Positions 1-6,157 of a stretch of 43,242 nt of DNA are shown piece by piece. Both the position numbers and the translations under genes were made by a program. The notes beneath the pieces are model-generated. The model did not search any database and was not told the origin of the DNA. It saw only the letters and a list, made by a program, of their open reading frames with translations. Source of the stretch: Acidipila sp. (GTDB lineage: Bacteria > Acidobacteriota > Terriglobia > Acidiferrales > UBA7541); assembly GCA_010365215.1 (NCBI GenBank), contig JAAFGT010000029.1:11084-54325 (forward strand), written 5' to 3'. Every line of letters begins with the position of its first letter. Within the stretch, counting starts at the first letter, position 1.

Positions 1-408
1 TCTCAGGGAGAGCCCGCGCCACTAACGCAGCAACAGGTAAACAAGATGCAGATAATGACGGTGTTGAGGGCGCTGGAAACAGCGCAGCAATCCAATTTCA
101 TAAGCAACAGTCTTAAACCAAACGAGGAACTCACAGAAGCTCAAGTGAAACGCATGCTCGACTACGACAATCAAGCTCTCCTGTCCGCAAATTCGACGGA
201 CGAGGAAACTCTAGACCGCATTTACCCGGAGCTTGGCACACGCTTCAAAGGACAGTTTGCTGAAAGTAGGCGTCTATTTCTACTCGGCATGAAGAATCAT
301 TCTCGCGCGGACCTCCTGAAATCCAAGGAATTGGACGATCTCTGGGCCGCTTGGTATATGACAAATCGTAAACGAATCGAAGATGCCTTCAATCAGACCA
401 TGCCCTAA
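1..408 (+). CDS. Hypothetical protein, 5' end outside the window
   Basis: The reading frame is open from base 1, so the gene very probably begins upstream. The first internal ATG is at 46, and from there the product is 120 residues. It is charged and helix-rich with no signal peptide, membrane segment or cysteine motif that I can see, and I do not recognise the family. It sits 25 bp before another small ORF in the same direction, and both appear less GC-rich than the rest of the window. Together with the tRNA-like remnant at 728-796 this could be the edge of an integrated element, which is inference. Confidence 0.5.
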   Translation, partial: SQGEPAPLTQQQVNKMQIMTVLRALETAQQSNFISNSLKPNEELTEAQVKRMLDYDNQALLSANSTDEETLDRIYPELGTRFKGQFAESRRLFLLGMKNHSRADLLKSKELDDLWAAWYMTNRKRIEDAFNQTMP

Positions 409-433
409 ACGCCAGCCTCTTAGGGGGTATCCG

Positions 434-640
434 ATGACTGAAAATGAACGACAATTAGTCCAAGCCCTCAATGCCGATATTCAGCGAATGGAAGGGATCG
501 CGCACTACTTTGACAAGCCCGGAATTGAGATTGACAGTACTGTAGTTGGGAGAATGTCGGGAATTGAATTTGCAAGGGGAATTAAGGCCCACATCGCACA
601 GAACCGGGAACTCATCGAAAAAATCCAGGGTTCACGTTGA
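434..640 (+). CDS. Small hypothetical protein (68 aa)
   Basis: I chose the ATG at 434 because a G-rich stretch (GGGGG, 423-427) lies just upstream; the frame is open further up to an ATG at 383, inside the preceding gene. The product is acidic/basic mixed, probably helical and soluble, with no motif I recognise. It follows the ORF ending at 408 and may be co-transcribed with it. Function is unknown. Moderate support as a gene because of the plausible ribosome binding site and codon pattern, but it is short. Confidence 0.45.
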   Translation: MTENERQLVQALNADIQRMEGIAHYFDKPGIEIDSTVVGRMSGIEFARGIKAHIAQNRELIEKIQGSR

Positions 641-727
641 AGGCAATTCCTACGCACCCGAGGCCGCACACTCGTTACTCATCACTTTTCGCTCGTCACT
701 GACTTTCAGATTTGCCGTAGGCACGAG

Positions 728-796
728 AGCGGGGTGGTTCACTGGCAGAATTGTTGCTTGCAACGGACGTGGGTTCGATTCCCATCGCCGGCTCCA
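728..796 (+). pseudogene. Degenerate tRNA-Gly-like sequence
   Basis: A T-arm (GTGGG, loop TTCGATT, CCCAT), a D-arm (GTTC, loop ACTGGCA, GAAT) and a terminal CCA are all present in the right order and closely resemble bacterial tRNA-Gly. The anticodon arm, however, is GTTGC-TT-GCAAC, with a two-base loop where seven are needed, which is what a 5-base deletion of the anticodon would leave. The acceptor stem pairs at only about 4 of 7 positions. It therefore cannot be a working tRNA. It may be a tRNA fragment left at an integration site, since it lies at the boundary between the low-GC left end and the KDO genes. Confidence 0.55.
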
Positions 797-800
797 GTTT

Positions 801-1379
801 TCAGGCCCTCGCTTTACTCAACAAATTCGCCCACTTGCCTTGCGCTTTGAGTATCAACTCCACCACTTCGCGAACTGCTCCGTTTCCGCCCGTGGCGCGG
901 GTGACGTAGTGCGCCTGGCGCTTCACTTCCGGCACGGCGTTGGCAACAGCGATGGCCAGTCCGACACGTTCGAGTATCGGTAAATCCGGCAAGTCATCCC
1001 CCACGTACGCAATTTCGGATACCTCGACGCCGGCGCGCTGCACCAGCTTGCGAAACGTGACGATTTTGTCCGCAATGCCCTGATAAACGAATTCCATGTC
1101 CAGTTCGCGGGCGCGTCGCGACGTGGCCGCGGATTCTCGGCCAGTGATCAAACCGGTGCGCAGACCGGCTACCCGCGCCAGCTTCAGGCCTGCGCCGTCG
1201 TAGGCGCTGAACGCTTTCATTTCGAGCGCGGTGCCGTCGGGACGCGAAAGCAGATAGATGCGCCCGTCGGTCAGCACGCCGTCGACGTCCACCAGCAGCA
1301 AACGAACCTTGCGCGCGCGCGCGGCAACACTCGCGGCGATGCGGGAACTCCTGGCCATCTGTCGCCTGTCTCCACTCAT
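801..1379 (-). CDS. kdsC: KDO-8-phosphate phosphatase KdsC
   Basis: A 192-residue HAD-superfamily protein of the cap-less KdsC type. It hydrolyses 3-deoxy-D-manno-octulosonate 8-phosphate to KDO in the cytoplasm, the third step of KDO synthesis. HAD motif I is DVDGVLTDG near residue 31 (both nucleophile aspartates present), motif II is the TGR near residue 79, and motif IV is GDDLPD near residue 127. About 20 N-terminal residues precede the domain, so translation may start at the internal ATG eight codons in. It lies 27 bp downstream of kdsD in the same direction, and its stop is directly beside the tRNA-like remnant. Confidence 0.93.
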   Translation of the reverse strand: MSGDRRQMARSSRIAASVAARARKVRLLLVDVDGVLTDGRIYLLSRPDGTALEMKAFSAYDGAGLKLARVAGLRTGLITGRESAATSRRARELDMEFVYQGIADKIVTFRKLVQRAGVEVSEIAYVGDDLPDLPILERVGLAIAVANAVPEVKRQAHYVTRATGGNGAVREVVELILKAQGKWANLLSKARA

Positions 1380-1406
1380 TGCGATTTTTTTTGTAGCCGG
1401 CGATCG

Positions 1407-2366
1407 CTAGAACAGTTGCAGCGTCCACAGATCGTGGATGTGCACCACGCCGGCGACGCGGCCGCCTTCCTCCACCACCACGATCGAGGTGATTTTGCGC
1501 TGCTCCATGAGGTTCAGCGCGCGGCTGGCAAATTCCGAGGGCGCAATGGTCACCGGGCCGAGGGTCATGCACTCCGCCGCGGTGAGGTCGAACGTGCCGC
1601 CTTTTTTCGCGGCCATGATGCGGCGCAGATCGCCGTCGGTCACGATGCCCGCCAGCCGCCCGCCGCTATCCAGCACCGTGGTCATTCCCAGACCCTTGCG
1701 GCTCATCTCGTAAATCACGTCGGGGATTTTTGTAGTGGGCTGGACCTGCGGCAGATTTTCGCCGGTGTGCATCAGTTGTTCCACACGCCGGTATTTCTTG
1801 GTGAGCTGGCCGCCCGGATGCAGCGCGGCAAAATCCTCGGGGCTGAAGCCGCGGCGCTCGAGCAGCGCAATCGCCAGCGCGTCGCCTAAAGCCAGCGCCG
1901 CAGCGGTGGACGCGGTGGGCGCAAGATTCAGCGAGCAGGCTTCTTCCTTCACGGCTATATCCAGCGCCACATCGCTCGACAGCGCCAGGGCGGAGCGAGC
2001 ATTTCCGGTTAAGGTGATCAGCGCGCACCCCAGGCGCTTGATGGTTTCCAAAAGCACCACGATCTCTTCGTTTTCGCCGCTGTAGGAGAGCGCCAGCACC
2101 GCATCGCCCGCGGTCAGCATGCCCAGGTCGCCGTGCAGCGCTTCGGCGGGATGCAGGAAGAGTGACGGCGTGCCGGTGCTGGAGAGCGTGGCGGCGATTT
2201 TTCGCCCAATCAGTCCGCTCTTGCCCATGCCCATCACCACCACGCGTCCCTTGCAGTTCAACATCAGCTCGACGGCGGCGTCGAATCGCGCGTCGAGGCG
2301 CTCGATCAGCCCTTCGATGGCCGCGGCTTCAATGCGCAGGACGCGCCGCGCGGTTTCGATGCTCAT
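1407..2366 (-). CDS. kdsD: D-arabinose 5-phosphate isomerase (KpsF/GutQ family)
   Basis: A 319-residue protein that converts ribulose 5-phosphate to arabinose 5-phosphate, the first committed step towards KDO. An N-terminal SIS sugar-isomerase domain (about residues 35-170, with VVMGMGKSGLIG and the SLFLHPAEALHGD segment carrying the catalytic histidine) is followed by two CBS domains (about 205-319, including GLGMTTVL and GIVTDGDLRR). Length and order are those of the KdsD/KpsF family. Its ATG overlaps the kdsA stop by 4 bp (ATGA), so the two are translationally coupled. The CBS pair suggests allosteric control by a nucleotide or sugar ligand, known for the family but not shown here. Confidence 0.93.
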   Translation of the reverse strand: MSIETARRVLRIEAAAIEGLIERLDARFDAAVELMLNCKGRVVVMGMGKSGLIGRKIAATLSSTGTPSLFLHPAEALHGDLGMLTAGDAVLALSYSGENEEIVVLLETIKRLGCALITLTGNARSALALSSDVALDIAVKEEACSLNLAPTASTAAALALGDALAIALLERRGFSPEDFAALHPGGQLTKKYRRVEQLMHTGENLPQVQPTTKIPDVIYEMSRKGLGMTTVLDSGGRLAGIVTDGDLRRIMAAKKGGTFDLTAAECMTLGPVTIAPSEFASRALNLMEQRKITSIVVVEEGGRVAGVVHIHDLWTLQLF

Positions 2367-3232
2367 TGCTTTTTGCCCTGCTTCTCGTTTTCCTGCGGCG
2401 GCAACTTTTCACGCACTAGTGCCGCCAGGCGGGTAATCTGGCCGAGCAGGGCGGGAAGTTTATCCAGCGCCAGCGCGTTGGTGCCGTCGGAGAGCGCTTT
2501 GGCCGGATGGTCGTGCACTTCTAGAAAGATTCCGTCGACTCCGGCCGCGGTGCCGGCGCGGGCCAGCGGCGCGATAAATTCGGGCTGGCCTCCGCTGGAC
2601 TGCCCGGCAGCGCCAGGAAGCTGCACGGAGTGGGTGACGTCAAAAATCACCGGGAAGCCGAACCCGCGCATGATCTGAAACGCGCGCATGTCCACGACCA
2701 GATTGTTGTAGCCGAAGCTCGACCCGCGCTCGGTGAGCAGAATGCGCTGGTTGCCGGTGCTGGCGATTTTCTCCAGGGCGTTTTCCATTTCCCACGGCGC
2801 GGCGAACTGGCCTTTCTTCAGATTCACCGCGCGCCCGGATTTTCCCGCGGCGACGAGCAGGTCGGTCTGCCGGCAAAGAAATGCCGGAATCTGCACCACG
2901 TCGCACACCTCGGCCACCGGAGCGACATGAGCAACCTCATGCACGTCGGTGAGCACAGGCAGGCCGGTGCGCTGGCGGATGTTTTTCAGAATGCGCAAGC
3001 CCTCTTCGATGCCTGGCCCGCGGTAGGAATTTACCGACGAGCGATTGGCTTTGTCATAGGACGCCTTGAAGATCAGCGGCACGCCGGCGCGAGCGGCAAT
3101 TTCCTGCAGGCGCTGCGCGATCATCATGGCATGCGCTTCGCTCTCAATCACGCATGGCCCGGCAATGAGGATTTGCGGCTGCGCGCCACCGATGCGCACC
3201 GGGCCAATCGAGAATTCCTTTGTGGGTTCCAT
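2363..3232 (-). CDS. kdsA: KDO-8-phosphate synthase KdsA, metal-dependent type
   Basis: Condenses phosphoenolpyruvate with arabinose 5-phosphate to give KDO-8-phosphate. The 289-residue TIM-barrel carries IAGPCVIES near the N-terminus, FKASYDKANRSS, LLTERGSSFGYNNLVVDMR, FDVTHSVQ and LEVHDHP. The cysteine in AGPC is the metal ligand of class II (Aquifex-type) enzymes; the E. coli type has asparagine there, so this enzyme is predicted to need a divalent metal. I placed the start at the ATG at 3232, which fits the family; an ATG at 3283 would add 17 residues unlike the family and lacks a ribosome site. It heads the kdsA-kdsD-kdsC operon. Confidence 0.93.
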   Translation of the reverse strand: MEPTKEFSIGPVRIGGAQPQILIAGPCVIESEAHAMMIAQRLQEIAARAGVPLIFKASYDKANRSSVNSYRGPGIEEGLRILKNIRQRTGLPVLTDVHEVAHVAPVAEVCDVVQIPAFLCRQTDLLVAAGKSGRAVNLKKGQFAAPWEMENALEKIASTGNQRILLTERGSSFGYNNLVVDMRAFQIMRGFGFPVIFDVTHSVQLPGAAGQSSGGQPEFIAPLARAGTAAGVDGIFLEVHDHPAKALSDGTNALALDKLPALLGQITRLAALVREKLPPQENEKQGKKQ

Positions 3233-3333
3233 GTCCAAAGCTATGTGCACGCTCGAAACCAGTAAGGGTATGCTCTGCGGCACATTTTTTCAATGTGGCG
3301 AGTTCCCTCACCGCGGGTGACGGGGCGTGGCAA

Positions 3334-4653
3334 TTAATGAGGATCGTTGCTGGGCGGCTTGAGTTTTGGATTCAACCGCTGCGCTTCGGCAAACTCTCGC
3401 GCCGCTTCATCTTTCTTTCCTTGCGCGGCCAGAGCCCTGCCGAGGTTGTAGTGCACCTCGGCGTACTCGGGCTTCAAGCGCAGCACTTCCCGATACTCGG
3501 CGATGGCGCCATCCAAGTCACCTTTCTGCGCGAGCGTGATGCCGAGGTTGTTGTGCGCTTGGACGTCGTTCGGCTTTAGACGCAGCGCGTCCCGATACTC
3601 TGCCATGGCCCCATCCAGGTCGCCTTTATCAAGGAGCGCGAGGCCGAGGTTGTTGTGCGCCTCGACGGAATCCGGTTTCAGTCGCAGCGCTTCCCGATAC
3701 TCGGCGATGGCCCCGGTCAGGTCGCCTTTTCCCCGGAATGCGAGGCCGAGGTTGTAGTGTGCCTCGAAGAAATCTGGCTTCAGGCGTAGCGCCTCCCGAA
3801 ACTCGGCGATGGCGCCAGTCAGGTCACCTTTCCCCATGAGCGAGCCGCCGAGGTTGATGTGGGCGTCGGCGTAATCCGGCTTTAGGCGCAGCGCTTCCCG
3901 AAACTCGGTGATGGCATCAGTCCGATCGCCTCTTCCCTCAAGTGCGATGCCGAGGTTATAGTGCGCGTCGACGTCGTCCGGTTTCAGGCGCAGCGCTTCC
4001 CGATACTCGGCGATGGCGCCAGTCAGGTCACCTTTGCGCTTGAGTGCGATGCTGAGATTGTTGCGCGCGTCGGCAAGATCCGGCTTCAGACGCAGCGCCA
4101 GTCTCAATTCAGCGATGCCACCCTCCAGATCACCTTTGCCTGTAAGTGCGACGCCGAGGTTGTTGTGCGCGTCGGCGAAATCCGGCTTCAGGCGCAGTGC
4201 TTCCCGAAACTCAGCGATAGCGCCAGTAAGGTCACCGTTCATGCAGAGCGCTCTGCCTAGGTTGTGGTGCGCGCCGGCGTCGCCCGGCTTCAGGCGCAGC
4301 GCTTCCCGAAACTCGGTGATGGCACCGTCCAGGCGGGCTCCTTGGAAGAGCACTAAGCCCAGGTTGTCGCGCGCCTCGAAGAAATCTGGCTTCAGGCGCA
4401 GTGCTTCCCGATACTCGGCGATGGCCCCGTCCAGGTTGCCTTTATCGGAGAGCGCGTTGCCGAGGTTGTAGTGCGCTTCGGCCCAATCCGGCTTAAGGCG
4501 CAGCGCTTCCCGAAACTCGGTGATGGCACCGTCCAGGTCGCCTTTACTGAGGAGTGCGTTCCCCCGCTCCACATGAGTTACGGCGCTGTCCTGGGGGGCC
4601 GCCACAGATACGACAGCCATGAACAACGCGAGAGCAAAGACGTTCAACCGCAT
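3334..4653 (-). CDS. Secreted TPR protein with 12 repeats (array copy 1)
   Basis: A 439-residue protein with an N-terminal signal peptide (hydrophobic segment about residues 4-19, ending VAAPQ), followed by twelve head-to-tail 34-residue tetratricopeptide repeats with the consensus GDLxGAIAEYREALRLKP, and a basic tail ending in PPSNDPH. The last repeat is divergent (GKKDEAAREFAEAQRLNP) and is the same in all three paralogues, a capping repeat. The ATG at 4653 has a strong GGGGAGG ribosome site and is preferred over an upstream ATG at 4833. It is presumably exported to the periplasm as a binding scaffold; no catalytic domain is visible. It is the last of three adjacent paralogues. Confidence 0.85.
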   Translation of the reverse strand: MRLNVFALALFMAVVSVAAPQDSAVTHVERGNALLSKGDLDGAITEFREALRLKPDWAEAHYNLGNALSDKGNLDGAIAEYREALRLKPDFFEARDNLGLVLFQGARLDGAITEFREALRLKPGDAGAHHNLGRALCMNGDLTGAIAEFREALRLKPDFADAHNNLGVALTGKGDLEGGIAELRLALRLKPDLADARNNLSIALKRKGDLTGAIAEYREALRLKPDDVDAHYNLGIALEGRGDRTDAITEFREALRLKPDYADAHINLGGSLMGKGDLTGAIAEFREALRLKPDFFEAHYNLGLAFRGKGDLTGAIAEYREALRLKPDSVEAHNNLGLALLDKGDLDGAMAEYRDALRLKPNDVQAHNNLGITLAQKGDLDGAIAEYREVLRLKPEYAEVHYNLGRALAAQGKKDEAAREFAEAQRLNPKLKPPSNDPH

Positions 4654-4705
4654 AAACGCCTCCCCGATTAGATCTCGACTTCGTCCAAAGGGCCACGAAC
4701 GAAAC

Positions 4706-4721
4706 ACCGGCGCGGGCCGGT
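4706..4721 (-). promoter_or_regulatory. Conserved hairpin upstream of TPR gene 1
   Basis: ACCGGC-GCGG-GCCGGT is a perfect 6-bp stem with a 4-base loop, about 55 bp before the start of TPR gene 1. It is kept unchanged in the second module. No T-tract follows on either strand, so it is not an obvious intrinsic terminator. An operator or an mRNA leader structure is possible. Confidence 0.4.
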
Positions 4722-4786
4722 CAGCGGGAAATCCGCCTAAGCCCACAGCCCACAGGTTACACTCTCCGCCGCACGAAAGGAGGCTT

Positions 4787-4846
4787 ATGAATGGCACAAG
4801 GCGGGTTCTGACGTTTTTGGAGGGGTGGATCACGCTTGGGGCGTAG
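4787..4846 (+). CDS. Possible 19-residue ORF in the duplicated module
   Basis: AAAGGAGG three bases before ATG opens a frame of 19 residues ending in GWITLGA. In the other module the equivalent frame opens from the second ATG (6101) and ends in GWISLGA, while the first ATG (6097) stops after 7 codons. The preserved C-terminus could reflect coding or just DNA similarity. The spacing from the ribosome site is short. Low confidence. Confidence 0.15.
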   Translation: MNGTRRVLTFLEGWITLGA

Positions 4847-4849
4847 CAA

Positions 4850-5965
4850 TTAATGAGGATCGTTGCTGGGCGGCGTGAGTTTTGGATTCAACCGCTGCGC
4901 TTCGGCAAACTCCCGCGCCGCTTCATCTTCCTTTCCTTCTGCCTTAAGGGCCACGCCGAGGTTGTAGTGCGCCTCGGCTTTGTCCGGCTTCAGGCGCAGA
5001 GCTTCCCGATACTCGGCGATGGCACCGTCCACATTGCCTTTGTCGGAGAGCGCGTTACCGAGGTTGTTGTGCGCCTCGACGGAATCCGGCTTGAGGCGCA
5101 GAGCTTCCCGATACTCGGCGATCGCCCCGTCCAGGTCACCTTTCATGCCGAGCGCTCTGCCGAGGTTGTAGTGCGCGTCGGCGTCGTCCGGCTTCAGGCG
5201 CAGTGCCTCCCGATACTCGGCGGTGGCACCATTCAGGTCACCTTTCCCCTTGAGCGCGTTGCCAAGGTTGTTGTGCGCCTCGACGGAATCCGGCTTCAGT
5301 CGCAGAGCCTCCCGAAGCTCGGCGATCGCCCCGTCCAGGTCACCTTTCATGCCGAGCGCTCTGCCGAGGTTGTAGTGCGCGCCGACGTAATCCGGCTTCA
5401 GTCGCAGCGCTTCCCGATATTCCGCGACGGCGCCATTCACGTCGCCTTTCATGTCGAGCGCTCTGCCGAGGTTGTAGTGCGCGTCGGCGTCGTCCGGCTT
5501 CAGGCGCAGTGCTTCCCGATACTCCGCGATGGCACCATCCACATTGCCTTTATCGGAGAGCGCGTTGCCGAGGTTGTTGTGCGCGTCGACGTAATCCGGC
5601 TTCAGGCGCAGTGCTTCCCGAAGCTCGGCGATAGCGCCGTCCTGGTCACCTTTCGCGTTGAGCGGGAAGCCGAGGCCGTAGTGCGCGTCGACGTAGTCCG
5701 GCTTCAGGCGCAGTGCTTCCCGATACTCCGCGATCGCCCCGTCCAGGTCGCCTTTCCCGGAGAGCGCGTTGCCGAGGTTGTTGTGCGCTTCGGCAAAATT
5801 CGGCTTCAGGCGCAGCGCTTCCCGATACTCGGCGATGGCGCCGTCAAGGTCGCCTTTAGCGAAGAGCGCCTGTCCCCGGTCCAGATGAGTTACGGCGCTC
5901 TCTTGGGGGGCCGCCAGAGCTACGACAGCCATGATTAACGCCAGAGCAAAAACGTTAAATCGCAT
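4850..5965 (-). CDS. Secreted TPR protein with 10 repeats (array copy 2)
   Basis: A 371-residue paralogue of the two neighbours: signal peptide (about residues 4-20, ending LAAPQ), then ten 34-residue TPR units, the last one the shared divergent capping repeat, and the same PPSNDPH tail. The start at 5965 carries the same GGGGAGGCGTTT leader as copy 1. Repeats inside this copy are more uniform than in the others (for example units of GMKGDLDGAIAEYREALRLKP recur), which suggests recent internal expansion or gene conversion. Function is unknown beyond protein-protein interaction; periplasmic location is inferred from the signal peptide. Confidence 0.85.
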   Translation of the reverse strand: MRFNVFALALIMAVVALAAPQESAVTHLDRGQALFAKGDLDGAIAEYREALRLKPNFAEAHNNLGNALSGKGDLDGAIAEYREALRLKPDYVDAHYGLGFPLNAKGDQDGAIAELREALRLKPDYVDAHNNLGNALSDKGNVDGAIAEYREALRLKPDDADAHYNLGRALDMKGDVNGAVAEYREALRLKPDYVGAHYNLGRALGMKGDLDGAIAELREALRLKPDSVEAHNNLGNALKGKGDLNGATAEYREALRLKPDDADAHYNLGRALGMKGDLDGAIAEYREALRLKPDSVEAHNNLGNALSDKGNVDGAIAEYREALRLKPDKAEAHYNLGVALKAEGKEDEAAREFAEAQRLNPKLTPPSNDPH

Positions 5966-5998
5966 AAACGCCTCCCCGATTACTCCTCTTCGTGCATA

Positions 5999-6157
5999 GG
6001 ACCACGAATGAAACACCGGCGCGGGCCGGTCAGCGGGAAATCGCGCCTAAGGCCGCAGCCCACAGGTTACACTCTCCGCCGCACGGAAGGAGGCTTATGA
6101 ATGGCGAAAGGGGGTTCTGACGGTTTGGCGGGGTGGATCTCGCTTGGTGCGTAGCTA
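5999..6157. repeat. Duplicated intergenic module, copy 2
   Basis: About 159 bp between TPR genes 3 and 2, the partner of 4691-4849. The inverted repeat (6015-6030) and the GGAAGGAGG motif on the plus strand are preserved. Confidence 0.8.
6015..6030 (-). promoter_or_regulatory. Conserved hairpin upstream of TPR gene 2
   Basis: Identical ACCGGC-GCGG-GCCGGT inverted repeat, about 50 bp before the start of TPR gene 2. Neighbouring bases have diverged between the two modules but the hairpin has not, which is weak evidence that it matters. Confidence 0.4.

Larger units (their letters stand above)
4691..4849. repeat. Duplicated intergenic module, copy 1
   Basis: About 159 bp between TPR genes 2 and 1, closely matching 5999-6157 with scattered substitutions and single-base indels. 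It includes a perfect inverted repeat (4706-4721) and an AAAGGAGG ribosome-site-like motif (4776-4783) on the plus strand. The similarity continues to the start codon through the shared GGGGAGGCGTTT leader. It marks the duplication unit as one gene plus its upstream region. Confidence 0.8.

Noticed and set aside
728-796. Functional tRNA
   Set aside because: The anticodon loop is two bases long and the acceptor stem pairs poorly, so no decoding is possible.
3281-3300. Possible terminator hairpin between TPR gene 1 and kdsA
   Set aside because: The stem is only six pairs with a mismatch and no T-tract follows on the minus strand.
4853-5938. Long plus-strand ORF (361 codons) opposite TPR gene 2, with similar shorter ones opposite the other TPR genes
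   Set aside because: The 102-bp unit happens to be open in the antisense frame, so the frame repeats with it. No ribosome site or independent family is present, and the minus-strand frames carry signal peptides and clear TPRs.
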